A stretch of 64,000 bases of DNA from Fusibacter_C sp942493125 (GCA_942493125.1 OW818667.1:1054001-1118000); one strand, 5' to 3'; positions 26,007-35,457 are shown, counted from the stretch's first letter. Numbers and translations are program-made. The notes: a model not told the origin generated them from the sequence alone.

Positions 26007-27320
26007 CTATGCCTGATAGATATATTGATTGAGGAGACCTTCCAACATTTCTTGACGTCCCGATGTATTCGTAATTTCAGTTAAAGTCATCGCATAGACT
26101 TCAAGATCTTCAAAGCCGACTTCACCTTTTACAATTTTCTCGCCAATGCCCGATTCGTAGCTTGCATATCGCTCTTTGATAAAATTATCCATTACACCAT
26201 CTGAAATAATGCGGTCTGCTATGATTAAGCCTCTCGCAAACGTATCCATACCAGCAATGTAAGCATAGAATAGGTCATCCATTTCAAACGAACCTCTTCT
26301 AACTTTTGAATCAAAGTTCAAGCCACCTGGAGCTAAGCCTCCATTTCTAAGCACTTCTATCATAGCAAGTGTTGCATCGTAGATATTTGTTGGAAACTGG
26401 TCTGTGTCCCAGCCCAAAAGCGTATCGCCTTGATTCGCATCAATAGAGCCTAACATACCTTCAATTCTCGCCATGTTAAGTTCATGTTCAAATGTATGCG
26501 TTGCAAGTGTTGCGTGATTTGCTTCGATATTGAGTTTAAAATGGTCTTCAAGCTTGTATTTTCTCAAGAAGCCGATAACTGTAGCTGTATCAAAATCATA
26601 TTGATGCTTTGTCGGCTCTTTTGGCTTAGGTTCGATGAGCAACTGACCTGTAAAGCCAATTTTCGCTTTGTAGTCAACTGCCATTTGTAGGAATCTACCT
26701 AGGTTGTCGAGTTCGAGCTTTGTGTTGGTGTTTAATAGTGTTTCATAGCCTTCTCGTCCGCCCCAGAATACGTAGTTTTCGCCGCCTAAACGCATGGTCA
26801 CTTCCATCGCTTTCTTAACTTGAGCCGCTGCAAATGCAAAGACATCCGCATTTGGAGACGTTGACGCGCCGTGAACAAAACGTCTATTAGTAAAAGCATT
26901 TGTCGTGCCCCATAAGCATTTGATGCCAGTTTTTTTAGAAAGTGCTTCAATATAGGCAACCATCTCATCGAGATTCGCATGCTTTTCCAGTAACGTATCA
27001 CCTTCTGGTGCAATGTCTAAATCGTGAAAACAGAAGTACTCAATACCGAGTTTCGACATAAGTTCAAAGCCCATGTCAGCACGTACTTTAGATTTTTCAA
27101 TACCTGTCAGTTCGTTCCAAGGTCTATCCATCGTACCTGCACCAAATGGATCGGAGCCCTCGCCAGTAAGTGTATGCCAATAGCTCATAGCAAACCTCAA
27201 ATGCTCTTTCATCGGCTTACCAGCAATTACTTTTTCGGCATCGTAATATTTAAATGCCAATCCATTTGTTGACTCTTTACCTTCATATTTAATTTTTCCA
27301 ATGTTCTTAAAAAATTCCAT
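26007..27320 (-). CDS. xylA: xylose isomerase
   Basis: Interconverts D-xylose and D-xylulose using two divalent metals. The 437-residue class II enzyme carries the catalytic His in FCFHDLDIAPEG, the Trp/Lys region FWGGREGYETL, the metal-ligand stretch LIEPKPKEPTKHQYD, and EANHATLATHTFEHEL. The ATG at 27320 follows GAGGAGG. It is 25 bp upstream of xylR. A hairpin terminator at 27408-27439 lies between the ABC permease gene and xylA, so xylA probably also has its own promoter in the short gap. Confidence 0.97.
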   Translation of the reverse strand: MEFFKNIGKIKYEGKESTNGLAFKYYDAEKVIAGKPMKEHLRFAMSYWHTLTGEGSDPFGAGTMDRPWNELTGIEKSKVRADMGFELMSKLGIEYFCFHDLDIAPEGDTLLEKHANLDEMVAYIEALSKKTGIKCLWGTTNAFTNRRFVHGASTSPNADVFAFAAAQVKKAMEVTMRLGGENYVFWGGREGYETLLNTNTKLELDNLGRFLQMAVDYKAKIGFTGQLLIEPKPKEPTKHQYDFDTATVIGFLRKYKLEDHFKLNIEANHATLATHTFEHELNMARIEGMLGSIDANQGDTLLGWDTDQFPTNIYDATLAMIEVLRNGGLAPGGLNFDSKVRRGSFEMDDLFYAYIAGMDTFARGLIIADRIISDGVMDNFIKERYASYESGIGEKIVKGEVGFEDLEVYAMTLTEITNTSGRQEMLEGLLNQYIYQA

Positions 27321-27335
27321 AAAGTCCTCCTCATA

Positions 27336-27351
27336 TTAATTAGCTTATTAA
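27336..27351. promoter_or_regulatory. candidate XylR operator before xylA
   Basis: TTAATTAGCTTATTAA is a 16-bp palindrome with one mismatched pair (positions 6 and 11), centred on AGCT, 16 bp before the xylA start. Its position between promoter and gene fits a repressor site. Confidence 0.5.
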
Positions 27352-27407
27352 GTTCGATTATCTTTTTTAAAGGCTTTTAAAAAGTGGGTAAAAAAAATCG
27401 TTTTTAT

Positions 27408-27439
27408 GACAAAGGGCAAAATCACAGTTGCCCTTTGTC
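27408..27439 (-). terminator. intra-operon terminator between the permease gene and xylA
   Basis: Stem GACAAAGGGCAA/TTGCCCTTTGTC with an 8-nt loop. On the minus strand it is followed by ATAAAAACG and then a run of T's. It may reduce rather than abolish read-through into xylA. Confidence 0.65.
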
Positions 27440-27469
27440 TTTATTTGTTGTATTTATTTGTTGTCTGTT

Positions 27470-28333
27470 TTAACCTTTAACCCCACCAAGTGCAACCCCT
27501 TCAATAATGTATTTAGACAAGAGGAAGTATGCGACGATCAGTGGTAAAACGGTGAGTGCTAGCCCTAAATAGATGGCACCATATTCCGTTTTATAAATGT
27601 CACCTCGTAACAAGCTGACCATGATCGGCATCGTGTACTTGTCGTTATCAGTAAGCAATACCAAAGGTAGAAAAAGGTTGTTCCAGCTTGAAACAAAGGT
27701 GAATATCGCCTGTGTTGCCAAAGCGGGCTTCATGATCGGTAAGACGATCTTATTAAAGGTATAAAACTCACTAGCGCCATCGATTCTAGATGCTTCGACG
27801 AGTTCAAGTGGCAGTGATGCAATCATAAATTGCCTCATGAAGAATACTGCAGCCGGTGTGGCTATCGTCGGTAAAATCAATGCCAAGAAATTGTTTGTCA
27901 TGCCTATTTTATACATAAACTGATAAAAACCGATGATTGATACCTGTGCAGGGATCATCATAACCGCTAAAATAAATGTAAAAAATGGGCTTCTCCACTT
28001 CCATTTATAAGCGACCAACCCGTAAGCTGTGAGTGCCGAAAAATAGATGGTGCAAAAGGTTGAAGCAACAGAAATGATCATAGAATTTGTAAGCCCTTTA
28101 AGCGGGTCAAACGTCTTGCCTAACAAGATATCCAAGTTACTCATCAAGTGCGAAGATGGGATAAGCGATAAGGCATTTTGTTGAATTTGATACGTGTCGC
28201 GCGTTGCGTTGACGAACATGATCCAAAATGGCAGTATACTGAGAATAGCAAGTATTGTACACACGGAATAGGTAACTACTTTAAAAAGAAGACTTCTGTT
28301 ATTTTTTTTCTTGATTGTTTTTGTCTTCATCAT
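27470..28333 (-). CDS. sugar ABC transporter permease (MalG type)
   Basis: Inner-membrane component of a carbohydrate importer. The 287 residues have six helices and the EAA loop EASRIDGASEFYTFNKIVLPIMKPAL that contacts the ATPase. It ends in the family's typical EGVALGGVKG. The start (two ATGs from 28333) follows CAGGAGG; the stop of the partner permease lies 1 bp before it, a clear operon junction. With the preceding permease and binding protein it forms the CUT1-type membrane core, likely for xylo-oligosaccharides. No ATPase is encoded in this operon. Confidence 0.94.
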   Translation of the reverse strand: MMKTKTIKKKNNRSLLFKVVTYSVCTILAILSILPFWIMFVNATRDTYQIQQNALSLIPSSHLMSNLDILLGKTFDPLKGLTNSMIISVASTFCTIYFSALTAYGLVAYKWKWRSPFFTFILAVMMIPAQVSIIGFYQFMYKIGMTNNFLALILPTIATPAAVFFMRQFMIASLPLELVEASRIDGASEFYTFNKIVLPIMKPALATQAIFTFVSSWNNLFLPLVLLTDNDKYTMPIMVSLLRGDIYKTEYGAIYLGLALTVLPLIVAYFLLSKYIIEGVALGGVKG

Positions 28334-28334
28334 C

Positions 28335-29324
28335 TCAACTAGCCTCCTGTTCTTTCATGCTTTCTTTTGCAAGTTGCATACGTTCTTTTTTGAGTATTTT
28401 TGCTTCTTTGCGCATTTTGATTTCACCCTTATCACGCATGATGTAGAATAAGAATCCTGAAAACACAGCGATGATCAAGAACATAATCATACTTGCAGCG
28501 GCTGCTCTGTTATAAAGGTAACTGCCACTAAACGCCTGATTGTATATAAAAACGCTCGTCGTAAGTGTTGAATTATCTGGTCCACCTTGCATGAACATCT
28601 TTGGTATATCAAACATATTCAAACCACCGATCATGCTCGTGATCAGAACATATAACAAAATTGTTTTTAAATTTGGCAGCGTGATATAAAAGAATGTCTG
28701 TATGCCAGACGTACCATCAATTTCAGCAGCTTCAAAGATCTCTGGATTAATGCCCATAACGCCTGAAGTGAGTATGATCATCGTATAGCCGTACCACATC
28801 CAAAATTGGATAAAGGCGATGATACCCCTTGCTGAGGCTTTACTGATTAAAAAGTATACCGGTTCATCGATTATGCCCATATTTAATAGGAGACTATTGA
28901 CAGGTCCAACTGGGTATCCGAATAACGCAAAGAACAGAATCGCGATACTCGCTGAGGTGATGATATTTGGTAAATAGAACAAGACTTTGAAAAAGCCTTT
29001 ACCTCGCATTTTATTGCGTTTAGACGTAAACCAAGCAGTTAATAATAATGCCATAAGAATTTGTGGAATGAAATTGACCGTCCAAATGATAAAAGTATTG
29101 ACGAGTGCTTGTCTAAAAGAATTGTTGTTGAGAATTGTCGCAAAGTTTTGAAATGGATCGGCTAAAAATTGCCAAGTTGTCGTTCCTAATCCCTTGTAAT
29201 CCGTGAATCCTATAATCAAAGTATAAAAAATTGGATACAAGGAAAAAACGAGAAATATCAGGATAAAAGGCAAGCTGAAAATATAGCCGTACTTTGAATA
29301 ACTAACGTTTTTGCGATGTTTCAA
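28335..29324 (-). CDS. sugar ABC transporter permease (MalF type), TTG start
   Basis: First permease of the same importer. The 329 residues have a hydrophobic N-terminal helix, about six helices in total and the EAA motif EAAEIDGTSGIQTFFYITLPNLK. The C-terminus is a charged, Lys-rich tail (EIKMRKEAKILKKERMQ). The initiation codon is TTG at 29324-29322, 8 nt after GGAGGTG; no nearby in-frame ATG fits. It is encoded directly behind the binding protein and 1 bp before the second permease. Confidence 0.92.
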   Translation of the reverse strand: MKHRKNVSYSKYGYIFSLPFILIFLVFSLYPIFYTLIIGFTDYKGLGTTTWQFLADPFQNFATILNNNSFRQALVNTFIIWTVNFIPQILMALLLTAWFTSKRNKMRGKGFFKVLFYLPNIITSASIAILFFALFGYPVGPVNSLLLNMGIIDEPVYFLISKASARGIIAFIQFWMWYGYTMIILTSGVMGINPEIFEAAEIDGTSGIQTFFYITLPNLKTILLYVLITSMIGGLNMFDIPKMFMQGGPDNSTLTTSVFIYNQAFSGSYLYNRAAAASMIMFLIIAVFSGFLFYIMRDKGEIKMRKEAKILKKERMQLAKESMKEQEAS

Positions 29325-29391
29325 ATGCCACTCACCTCCACAAAATTATTGGGATAGGATTGAACGTCCTATCCCAATTCATATGATATAA

Positions 29392-30771
29392 CTATTCTAC
29401 GATGACATCAAGGTTGTCTGCAACCATTTGCTTAAATGATTCAATAGCCTCTTCGCGACTCTTCGTACCAGCAGTATAAGATCTTACTTGATCACGCCAG
29501 TAAGTGTTGATCGTTTCATCAAATTGTGTCAAGTTTTTACCATTTGCAAACTGGTTCGCTGGAATAAAGACATCAAACATGTTTTGGCCACCGAGGAACT
29601 CGAGTTCGCCGTTTGACATTGCCATAACTTTTCCTGATGATACAGCATCTTTAGTGCCATCTGGGCCATTGAGTGTGCCGTTTGCCCACATATATTGCAA
29701 GCCTTGCTCAGTTGTGTCTAAAGTGATCCACTCAATAAGTTCAGCAACCGCTTCTTTTTTCTCAGATGAAGCAGAGCCAAATACCCAAGTACCGCCCCAG
29801 AAGAAGCCGATTGGAGATTCACATACTGCCCAGTCACCAAATGTGTCGCCAGAGTTACCAGCGATAACGTAGTTGATCATCCAAGCTGGACCAAAGAAAC
29901 CTAAGACTTTCTTAGCATTGCCGTCTTTCATATCAGCAAACCAAGCATCTTGCCAGTCTTGTGTATCATTGTGGTATTCATTTTCTTTAAGTGACATTGA
30001 TAAATCAAGGAATGCTTCACGTTTTGGATCGATGACCAATTTGCCATCTACAACCCATGGTGAATCTGAACTGTTTTCAACTGCATGCCAGATGTCGCCA
30101 TCGCCTGATACGATGCCATATCCTTTTTCTTTTAACTTAGCAGCCGCATCATAGAATTTGTCCCAACCTGGTCCAACGAGTTTTGCAACTTCAGCTGGGT
30201 CATCTGTTCCAAATACTTCTTTTGCGATTGAACGACGGTAGATATAAGCACCACCAGTAGCTTGGTAACCTAAACCGACGACATCGCCATTTTTGTTTGT
30301 TCCGATATCAACTGTATATTGTGCGATTTCAGCATCTGCAATTTTAGCATCGACATCGATACCAAGTTCTTTGTAAGTTGCTGCATATTGTGATGCATCA
30401 CCTTGTGAATATTTTAGGACAAATGCAGACTCAGCAGTGAATAAGTCAGGTGCATCCGCTCCGCCAGCTGATAATGCTTGGTCAAGTGCTGGTTGATAAG
30501 CACCTTCTGTCGTTGCAATAATTGTCGTTTTGATTTCATATTTTGCTGCAAATTCTGGATTCATTTCTAAGTACTTTTCAATCATTTTTGGAACTTCGTC
30601 AGTAAATGACCAAACGTTTAATACTGTTTTTTCCGTCGATGCTGCTTCAGTTGTTGCAGTAGCTTCAGTACCTTCAGCGACAGTAGGCTCAGTTGGCTCT
30701 TCATTTGAACTACATGCGACCAAACTGAATACCATTAAAAATACTAACAATAAACTTATAAGTTTTCTCAT
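29392..30771 (-). CDS. carbohydrate ABC transporter substrate-binding lipoprotein
   Basis: Captures sugar outside the membrane for the adjacent permeases. The 459 residues have a signal peptide with lipobox VAC at about residue 20, a Thr/Glu-rich linker to about 48, then a family-1 solute-binding fold (VLNVWSFTDEVPKMIEKY). Context (GH3 xylosidase upstream, xylA downstream) points to xylo-oligosaccharides; the binding domain alone does not show the ligand. The ATG follows GGGGGAAGACG. It lies 119 bp after the GH3 gene, a gap large enough for a second promoter, although none is clear. Confidence 0.93.
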   Translation of the reverse strand: MRKLISLLLVFLMVFSLVACSSNEEPTEPTVAEGTEATATTEAASTEKTVLNVWSFTDEVPKMIEKYLEMNPEFAAKYEIKTTIIATTEGAYQPALDQALSAGGADAPDLFTAESAFVLKYSQGDASQYAATYKELGIDVDAKIADAEIAQYTVDIGTNKNGDVVGLGYQATGGAYIYRRSIAKEVFGTDDPAEVAKLVGPGWDKFYDAAAKLKEKGYGIVSGDGDIWHAVENSSDSPWVVDGKLVIDPKREAFLDLSMSLKENEYHNDTQDWQDAWFADMKDGNAKKVLGFFGPAWMINYVIAGNSGDTFGDWAVCESPIGFFWGGTWVFGSASSEKKEAVAELIEWITLDTTEQGLQYMWANGTLNGPDGTKDAVSSGKVMAMSNGELEFLGGQNMFDVFIPANQFANGKNLTQFDETINTYWRDQVRSYTAGTKSREEAIESFKQMVADNLDVIVE

Positions 30772-30890
30772 CGTCTTCCCCCTAGAATTTTTTTAAGCTT
30801 CACTTATGTGAACTTATCCATGTGAATTTTCTAAACACAAAATTCAAACTTCAAAGTTACCACCCAATTACTTCTGATAACACTTACTTC

Positions 30891-32981
30891 TTAACGTTTG
30901 ATAATACATGATGCACAGTTAATCCCTGTTAGTTTGGTGCTGACTGGATCCGGTTGATTCACACCGGCAAACAGCGTAAACTTGCTGCTTGCTTCAAAAC
31001 ACTTGCCCTCATCGTCCACGACTTCGAATGCATCCTTTGATAAGACGATTTCGATTTCAAGACTTTCACCACTTTTTAAATGAACTCTTTTGAAGCCACA
31101 CAATTTGTGATTTTTTACAGCCCACTGCGATGCTTCATCTTTCATGTACAGTTGGATGACTTCATCCGTATCATAAGGGCCAATATTTTCTATGCTTACT
31201 TTTGCGCTGTTTGAACGAGGATCATATTCGACAGCGTTGCATATGACTTTAGAATAGGTTAAACCATATCCAAATGGATAGAGGACATTGCCGTCTAAAT
31301 TTCTATAAGTGCGGTTTTTCATGCTGTAATCGTCAAAAGCTGGCAATTGATCTGCTGATTCATAAAAAGTCACTGGCAGTTTGCCCGAAGGTGATACATC
31401 GCCAAATAAGATGTTAGCTAAGGCTTCGCCACCCAACTGGCCAGGGTACCACGCTTGAATCACTGCATCAGCTTTTTCTCCCATAGGGTTCAGTGCACTG
31501 CCTGAAGCCATGACGATAACCGTTGGTTTATTCAGTGCCAAAACTTTTTCGACCAAAGTTCGTTGACTTCTAGGTAAATACAAATCGGTTTTATCACCCG
31601 CTGCGAAAGCGTTACCTGTATCGCCTTCTTCTCCTTCAATTGTAGCATCTAATCCGACACAAAGAATGACAATATCTGAATGCTCAGCAACAGAAATCAC
31701 CTCTGCATAACTGTCACCTGGTTCCCCAAGTGGCTGGAGCGTTTCTTTAAACAAGTGGCTACCCTCAGAGTAGTAAATTCTTCCGTCAAAAGCATCTCTG
31801 ATGCCGTCTAAAAATGTTTTGTATTCATCACATGTGCCATAATAATTCCCGCGAAGGGCATCCAAACTTGCTGCATTTGGCCCTATAACGCCAATGGTTT
31901 GAAGTTTCGTTTTATCTAATGGCAATAACCCATTGTTTTTAAGGAGCACCATGGATTTTTCAGCACATTTCAGTGAAAAGTCTTTATGTTCATCACAGCT
32001 GACGACGTCATAACCGATATGATCATAAATGGTTGTTTCATCGAACATACCTAATTTGATTCTCGTCTTCATGAGCCTTGTCGCGGATTCAGTCGCATAT
32101 GATTCTGAAACTAAACCCTGCTGTATTGCCGATAACAAATGATAATAGCTGTCGCCACAATTACAGTCACAGCCTAATTTCAAAGCCAATGCGGCAGACT
32201 CTTCAGGTGTTTTTGTGATCATGTGCTTCGTATGAAAATCTCTTACAGCCCAACAATCGGATACAAAATGGCCTTCAAATTGCCATTCTTTTAAAATACC
32301 CGTTAAAAACTCACTTGCACAAGCTGGTTCGCCATTTACTCGGTTATAAGCACCCATGACGGCTTCAACTTGTCCTTCTTTTACGAGCGCCTCAAATGCT
32401 GGAAGATAGGTTTCATATAAATCCTTTTTACTTACTACGGCATCGAATTCATGTCTTAATCCCTCAGGACCACTATGAACTGCAAAGTGCTTTGCACATG
32501 CCGATGTTTTCATCACTGGATTCTGACCTTGTAATCCCTCTACAAATGCAATACCTAATCTAGCTGTTAAAAACGGACATTCGCCGTAAGTTTCTTGACC
32601 TCTTCCCCATCGTGGATCTCTGAAAATATTGATGTTTGGTGACCAGATTGTCAAGCCTTTGTATATCCCTCTGTCGCCATTCTTATTGTTTTGATTGTTT
32701 TTTGCACGCGCTTCAGTGGAGCAAATATCTGCCACACGTTTCATAATTGTCTCATCGAAAATGGCTGCCAAGCCAATCGCTTGTGGAAACATAGTTGCCG
32801 TTCCGGCTCTCGCGACGCCGTGTATGGATTCGTTCCACCAATTATATGCTGGAACACCAAGTCGTTCGATCGCTGCGGCATTGTAGCTCAGCTGACTCAC
32901 TTTTTCTTCCAGTGTCATTCTTGAAACGAGGTCTTCCGCTCTTTCTTGTGCACTAAGATTAACATTTTTGTATTTCTCCAT
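30891..32981 (-). CDS. glycoside hydrolase family 3 beta-xylosidase
   Basis: Cleaves xylose from the ends of xylo-oligosaccharides, probably in the cytoplasm because it has no signal peptide. The 696 residues contain the (beta/alpha)8 domain with KHF (164-166), the catalytic nucleophile Asp in VSDCW (Asp242), an alpha/beta-sandwich domain with LCVGLDATIEGEEGD (acid/base region), and a C-terminal fibronectin-III-like domain. The SDC/WAVRDFH signature and length match bacterial xylosidase-type GH3 more than beta-glucosidase. The ATG follows GAGGGG. It heads the operon controlled by the two LacI-type operators upstream. Confidence 0.92.
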   Translation of the reverse strand: MEKYKNVNLSAQERAEDLVSRMTLEEKVSQLSYNAAAIERLGVPAYNWWNESIHGVARAGTATMFPQAIGLAAIFDETIMKRVADICSTEARAKNNQNNKNGDRGIYKGLTIWSPNINIFRDPRWGRGQETYGECPFLTARLGIAFVEGLQGQNPVMKTSACAKHFAVHSGPEGLRHEFDAVVSKKDLYETYLPAFEALVKEGQVEAVMGAYNRVNGEPACASEFLTGILKEWQFEGHFVSDCWAVRDFHTKHMITKTPEESAALALKLGCDCNCGDSYYHLLSAIQQGLVSESYATESATRLMKTRIKLGMFDETTIYDHIGYDVVSCDEHKDFSLKCAEKSMVLLKNNGLLPLDKTKLQTIGVIGPNAASLDALRGNYYGTCDEYKTFLDGIRDAFDGRIYYSEGSHLFKETLQPLGEPGDSYAEVISVAEHSDIVILCVGLDATIEGEEGDTGNAFAAGDKTDLYLPRSQRTLVEKVLALNKPTVIVMASGSALNPMGEKADAVIQAWYPGQLGGEALANILFGDVSPSGKLPVTFYESADQLPAFDDYSMKNRTYRNLDGNVLYPFGYGLTYSKVICNAVEYDPRSNSAKVSIENIGPYDTDEVIQLYMKDEASQWAVKNHKLCGFKRVHLKSGESLEIEIVLSKDAFEVVDDEGKCFEASSKFTLFAGVNQPDPVSTKLTGINCASCIIKR

Positions 32982-33054
32982 TGCGAATAACCCCTCGTAC
33001 GCTTTCTGTCTTTTTTCTTATGCGATGCGCATACATGATTTCGAAATTGTTAGC

Positions 33055-33068
33055 CGAAACCGTTTTCG
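33055..33068. promoter_or_regulatory. LacI-family operator O2 (distal)
   Basis: CGAAACCGTTTTCG, an imperfect 14-bp palindrome with CG at both ends, identical to the site at 35436-35449 before the lacI-type gene. It lies 78 bp (centre to centre) from the proximal site, inside the GH3 leader. Confidence 0.75.
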
Positions 33069-33132
33069 TAAATAGCCGTTAAAAAATCGATTCCGTCCCA
33101 CCATATCGTTTGCCATAAGCAATTAATGATTT

Positions 33133-33146
33133 CGAAATCGCTTTCG
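33133..33146. promoter_or_regulatory. LacI-family operator O1 (proximal, overlaps GH3 transcription start)
   Basis: CGAAATCGCTTTCG, differing from the other two sites at two positions. It begins 9 bp downstream of the GH3 -10 box, so bound repressor would block transcription. Confidence 0.78.
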
Positions 33147-33154
33147 TTAAAATG

Positions 33155-33183
33155 ATTATACTTCCAAATATTTAGCAGGTCAA
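33155..33183 (-). promoter_or_regulatory. promoter of the GH3-ABC operon
   Basis: Minus-strand TTGACC (33183-33178), a 17-bp spacer and TATAAT (33160-33155), directly upstream of operator O1. The gap between the divergent GH3 and epimerase starts (32982-33296) holds this promoter, two operators and the epimerase promoter. Confidence 0.8.
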
Positions 33184-33243
33184 TAAAAATATATTGATTT
33201 GTGTACTATTTTTTAAAATTCTGAATTTTCGGTGTATCGAATC

Positions 33244-33272
33244 TTGACACTACCTACTTTCAGCAGTATGAT
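33244..33272 (+). promoter_or_regulatory. promoter of the aldose 1-epimerase gene
   Basis: TTGACA (33244-33249), a 17-bp spacer and TATGAT (33267-33272), 25 bp before the start codon. No LacI-type operator overlaps it. Confidence 0.82.
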
Positions 33273-33296
33273 GGCTAAAAAACGCGAGGTATTTTC

Positions 33297-34292
33297 ATGT
33301 CGAAAGTTGAATGTATCGCTTTGAAAAGCGAAAGTGGTTTTAGCGTCCAAGTATTGTCTTTGGGTGGCATCATTACAGAAATTATGGCCAAAGACAGAGA
33401 TGGCGTGAGAGAAAATGTCGTGCTCAATTACGATCACTTTGAAGACTATTTAACAAATCCATTATTTTTAGGGTGCTTTATCGGTCCAGTTGCAGGACGA
33501 ACGAAAGATGGTAAAATGTCTATCGATGACCGCACGCTAGCACTTGATGTAAGCGACCATCCCAATGCACTGCATTCATGCAAACACGGACTACACAACG
33601 TCAACTGGAACATAAAATCACGCACAAACGATCAAGTCGTTTTAACTTATGACTCAAAACCATTAAATGCACTTGATGGCGCGCTAAAGTACCAGTTATC
33701 CTATACGGTTTCCGAAGAAACGCTTTCAATCGAGTATTTTGTAACAAGTTCAAAAAAGACATATCTTTCTTTGACAAATCATAGTTATTTCAATTTGTCA
33801 GGTAACCCTGAGCAGTCAATCGTTTCACATGAATTAGGGCTCAATTGTTCCCACATTGCAACGCTCGACCAAGATAGTCTGCCCGTTGCTTTGTTGCCGT
33901 TAGAATCCATGCGATATGATTTTTCAAAGGCAAACAGCATTGAATCCATCATCGGAGCCACACCAGAAATCTTCTCAAGCACTTTGGGCATTGACCATCC
34001 ATTCAAATGTTGCAGTTCAGATCATGTCGCCTATTTATACGACCCGCAGTCTGGTCGAGCAATGCACGTCTCAACCACACAGCCTTACGTCATCCTCTAT
34101 AGCGGCAACTTCTTACACACTGGCGTCAGCACTTCTGGAAAAAAGTTTAAGCAATATACAGGCATTTGCTTTGAAACTCAAGATCTGCCTAACGTCGTGA
34201 ATAACAAGCTCGATACAGTGCAATTCGTAACACCTGAGTCGCCTTATTCACATAGGACGTCGTTCGCTTTTTCCACAATGGAAATCGCATAA
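33297..34292 (+). CDS. galM: aldose 1-epimerase (mutarotase)
   Basis: Speeds interconversion of alpha and beta sugar anomers, here probably of xylose or glucose released by the neighbouring glycosidases. The 331-residue galactose-mutarotase fold shows NHPNALHSCKHGLHNVNW-like residues (catalytic His pattern), the second His in TNHSYFNLSG and the glutamate in CFETQDLPN, with the usual YTG before it. The ATG follows GAGG. It is divergent from GH3 and convergent with lacI. Its last codons and stop form part of copy 2 of the dispersed palindrome. Confidence 0.93.
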   Translation: MSKVECIALKSESGFSVQVLSLGGIITEIMAKDRDGVRENVVLNYDHFEDYLTNPLFLGCFIGPVAGRTKDGKMSIDDRTLALDVSDHPNALHSCKHGLHNVNWNIKSRTNDQVVLTYDSKPLNALDGALKYQLSYTVSEETLSIEYFVTSSKKTYLSLTNHSYFNLSGNPEQSIVSHELGLNCSHIATLDQDSLPVALLPLESMRYDFSKANSIESIIGATPEIFSSTLGIDHPFKCCSSDHVAYLYDPQSGRAMHVSTTQPYVILYSGNFLHTGVSTSGKKFKQYTGICFETQDLPNVVNNKLDTVQFVTPESPYSHRTSFAFSTMEIA

Positions 34293-34297
34293 TTTCC
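34280..34297. repeat. dispersed near-palindrome, copy 2
   Basis: GGAAATCGCATAATTTCC, overlapping the 3' end of the epimerase gene (the TAA stop is inside it). Confidence 0.7.
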
Positions 34298-34320
34298 TCA
34301 CCTAATATGTCTCAAATCAA

Positions 34321-34371
34321 AAAGAGGGTGTTGCAATTCTAATTTATTTTAGAATGCAACACCCTCTTTAA
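34321..34371. terminator. bidirectional terminator between galM and the lacI-type gene
   Basis: Stem AAAGAGGGTGTTGCA-TTCT paired with AGAA-TGCAACACCCTCTTT and loop AATTTATTTT, flanked by A/T runs. Confidence 0.9.
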
Positions 34372-34378
34372 ATCACTC

Positions 34379-35395
34379 TTAACGCTCTTTTCTAGGCACT
34401 GAAATCGTACCGCCTTCAATCAATTCAACACCGATCGTTATTCTTGAAATCTCTTTGTCTTTTGATTCGATCATTTGGATGCACTTCAGCGATGCCTCTT
34501 TTCCCAGGCGCGACGTGTTTTGCTTGATGGTCGTAAGACGTGGATAGACCATTTCACCGAGTTCGATGCCATCAAATCCTGCAACCGAAATGTCTTCAGG
34601 AACTTTTATGCCATGTGATCTAAGTGCATTGATCCCCCATATCGCGGAATAATCGTCAGGAAAAAAGACCGCTGTCGGCAAAGTGCTTCTCTTGAGAATC
34701 TGTTCAACAGCCTCTTCGTTTTCTTTCTTTGTCGAATATCTCGATTCGATCAACATATCGTCTCTAAACGGAATATTGCTTCGCTCAAGCGCACGCTTTA
34801 ACCCTCGTATACGTTCCTCTGTGACAGAGACCTCATGACCGTAGACATAGACAATATCTTTATGCCCTAAGGAAATCACATATTTTGTAAGTTCATAAAG
34901 ACCTCTCACGTTATCTGACATAATTGAGCTGATGCTTTTTGAATAATAGTCGATAGCAACAACCGATAAGTCGCTTTCCATGAGCTCTTTAACCTGTGGA
35001 TCGTCAAATTCGATACAAGCGATGACAACACCATCAATTTTTCGTCTTTTACAGTGCTCTAAGTAGGTCGTTTCATCATCGCCCAAGTTTTTAGAGATAA
35101 ACGTTATATCATACCCTTTCTCTTCAGCTTGCTCTTTTACACCTTGCAAAACCTGCGAGAAAAAATAGTGTGTTAAACCACTATTACTTTTATCTTCAAA
35201 TAGAACACCAATATTCCAAGTTTTGTTTGTACTCAATGCTCTCGCCTGGAGATTAGGCACAAAACCCAATTCCTTTGCTTTTTTCAATATGCGTTCTTTT
35301 GTTTTTGCACTGACATCCGGATAATTGTTGAGTGCTTTTGAAACGGTTGAAATAGAACAGCCGCAAGCATTTGCTAAATCATAGATCGTTACCAT
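34379..35395 (-). CDS. LacI-family transcriptional regulator of the xylan/xylose genes
   Basis: Ligand-responsive repressor. The N-terminal lambda-type helix-turn-helix (IYDLANACGCSISTVSKALNN) and hinge helix (NLQARALSTN) are followed by a periplasmic-binding-like effector domain, 338 residues in all. The ATG at 35395 has GGAGG 10 nt upstream. Its own promoter (35458-35487) overlaps an operator identical to one before the GH3 gene, which strongly suggests autoregulation and control of the GH3-ABC-xylose operon. The effector is probably a xylo-oligosaccharide or xylose, but this is inferred. Confidence 0.93.
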   Translation of the reverse strand: MVTIYDLANACGCSISTVSKALNNYPDVSAKTKERILKKAKELGFVPNLQARALSTNKTWNIGVLFEDKSNSGLTHYFFSQVLQGVKEQAEEKGYDITFISKNLGDDETTYLEHCKRRKIDGVVIACIEFDDPQVKELMESDLSVVAIDYYSKSISSIMSDNVRGLYELTKYVISLGHKDIVYVYGHEVSVTEERIRGLKRALERSNIPFRDDMLIESRYSTKKENEEAVEQILKRSTLPTAVFFPDDYSAIWGINALRSHGIKVPEDISVAGFDGIELGEMVYPRLTTIKQNTSRLGKEASLKCIQMIESKDKEISRITIGVELIEGGTISVPRKER

Positions 35396-35435
35396 TAGGA
35401 TACATCCTCCTGTAAAAACAGTCCGTAAACAATAC

Positions 35436-35449
35436 CGAAACCGTTTTCG
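35436..35449. promoter_or_regulatory. LacI-family operator in the lacI-type gene promoter
   Basis: CGAAACCGTTTTCG, identical to operator O2 at 33055-33068. It begins 8 bp downstream of the -10 box of the regulator's own promoter. Confidence 0.8.
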
Positions 35450-35457
35450 ATGACATC

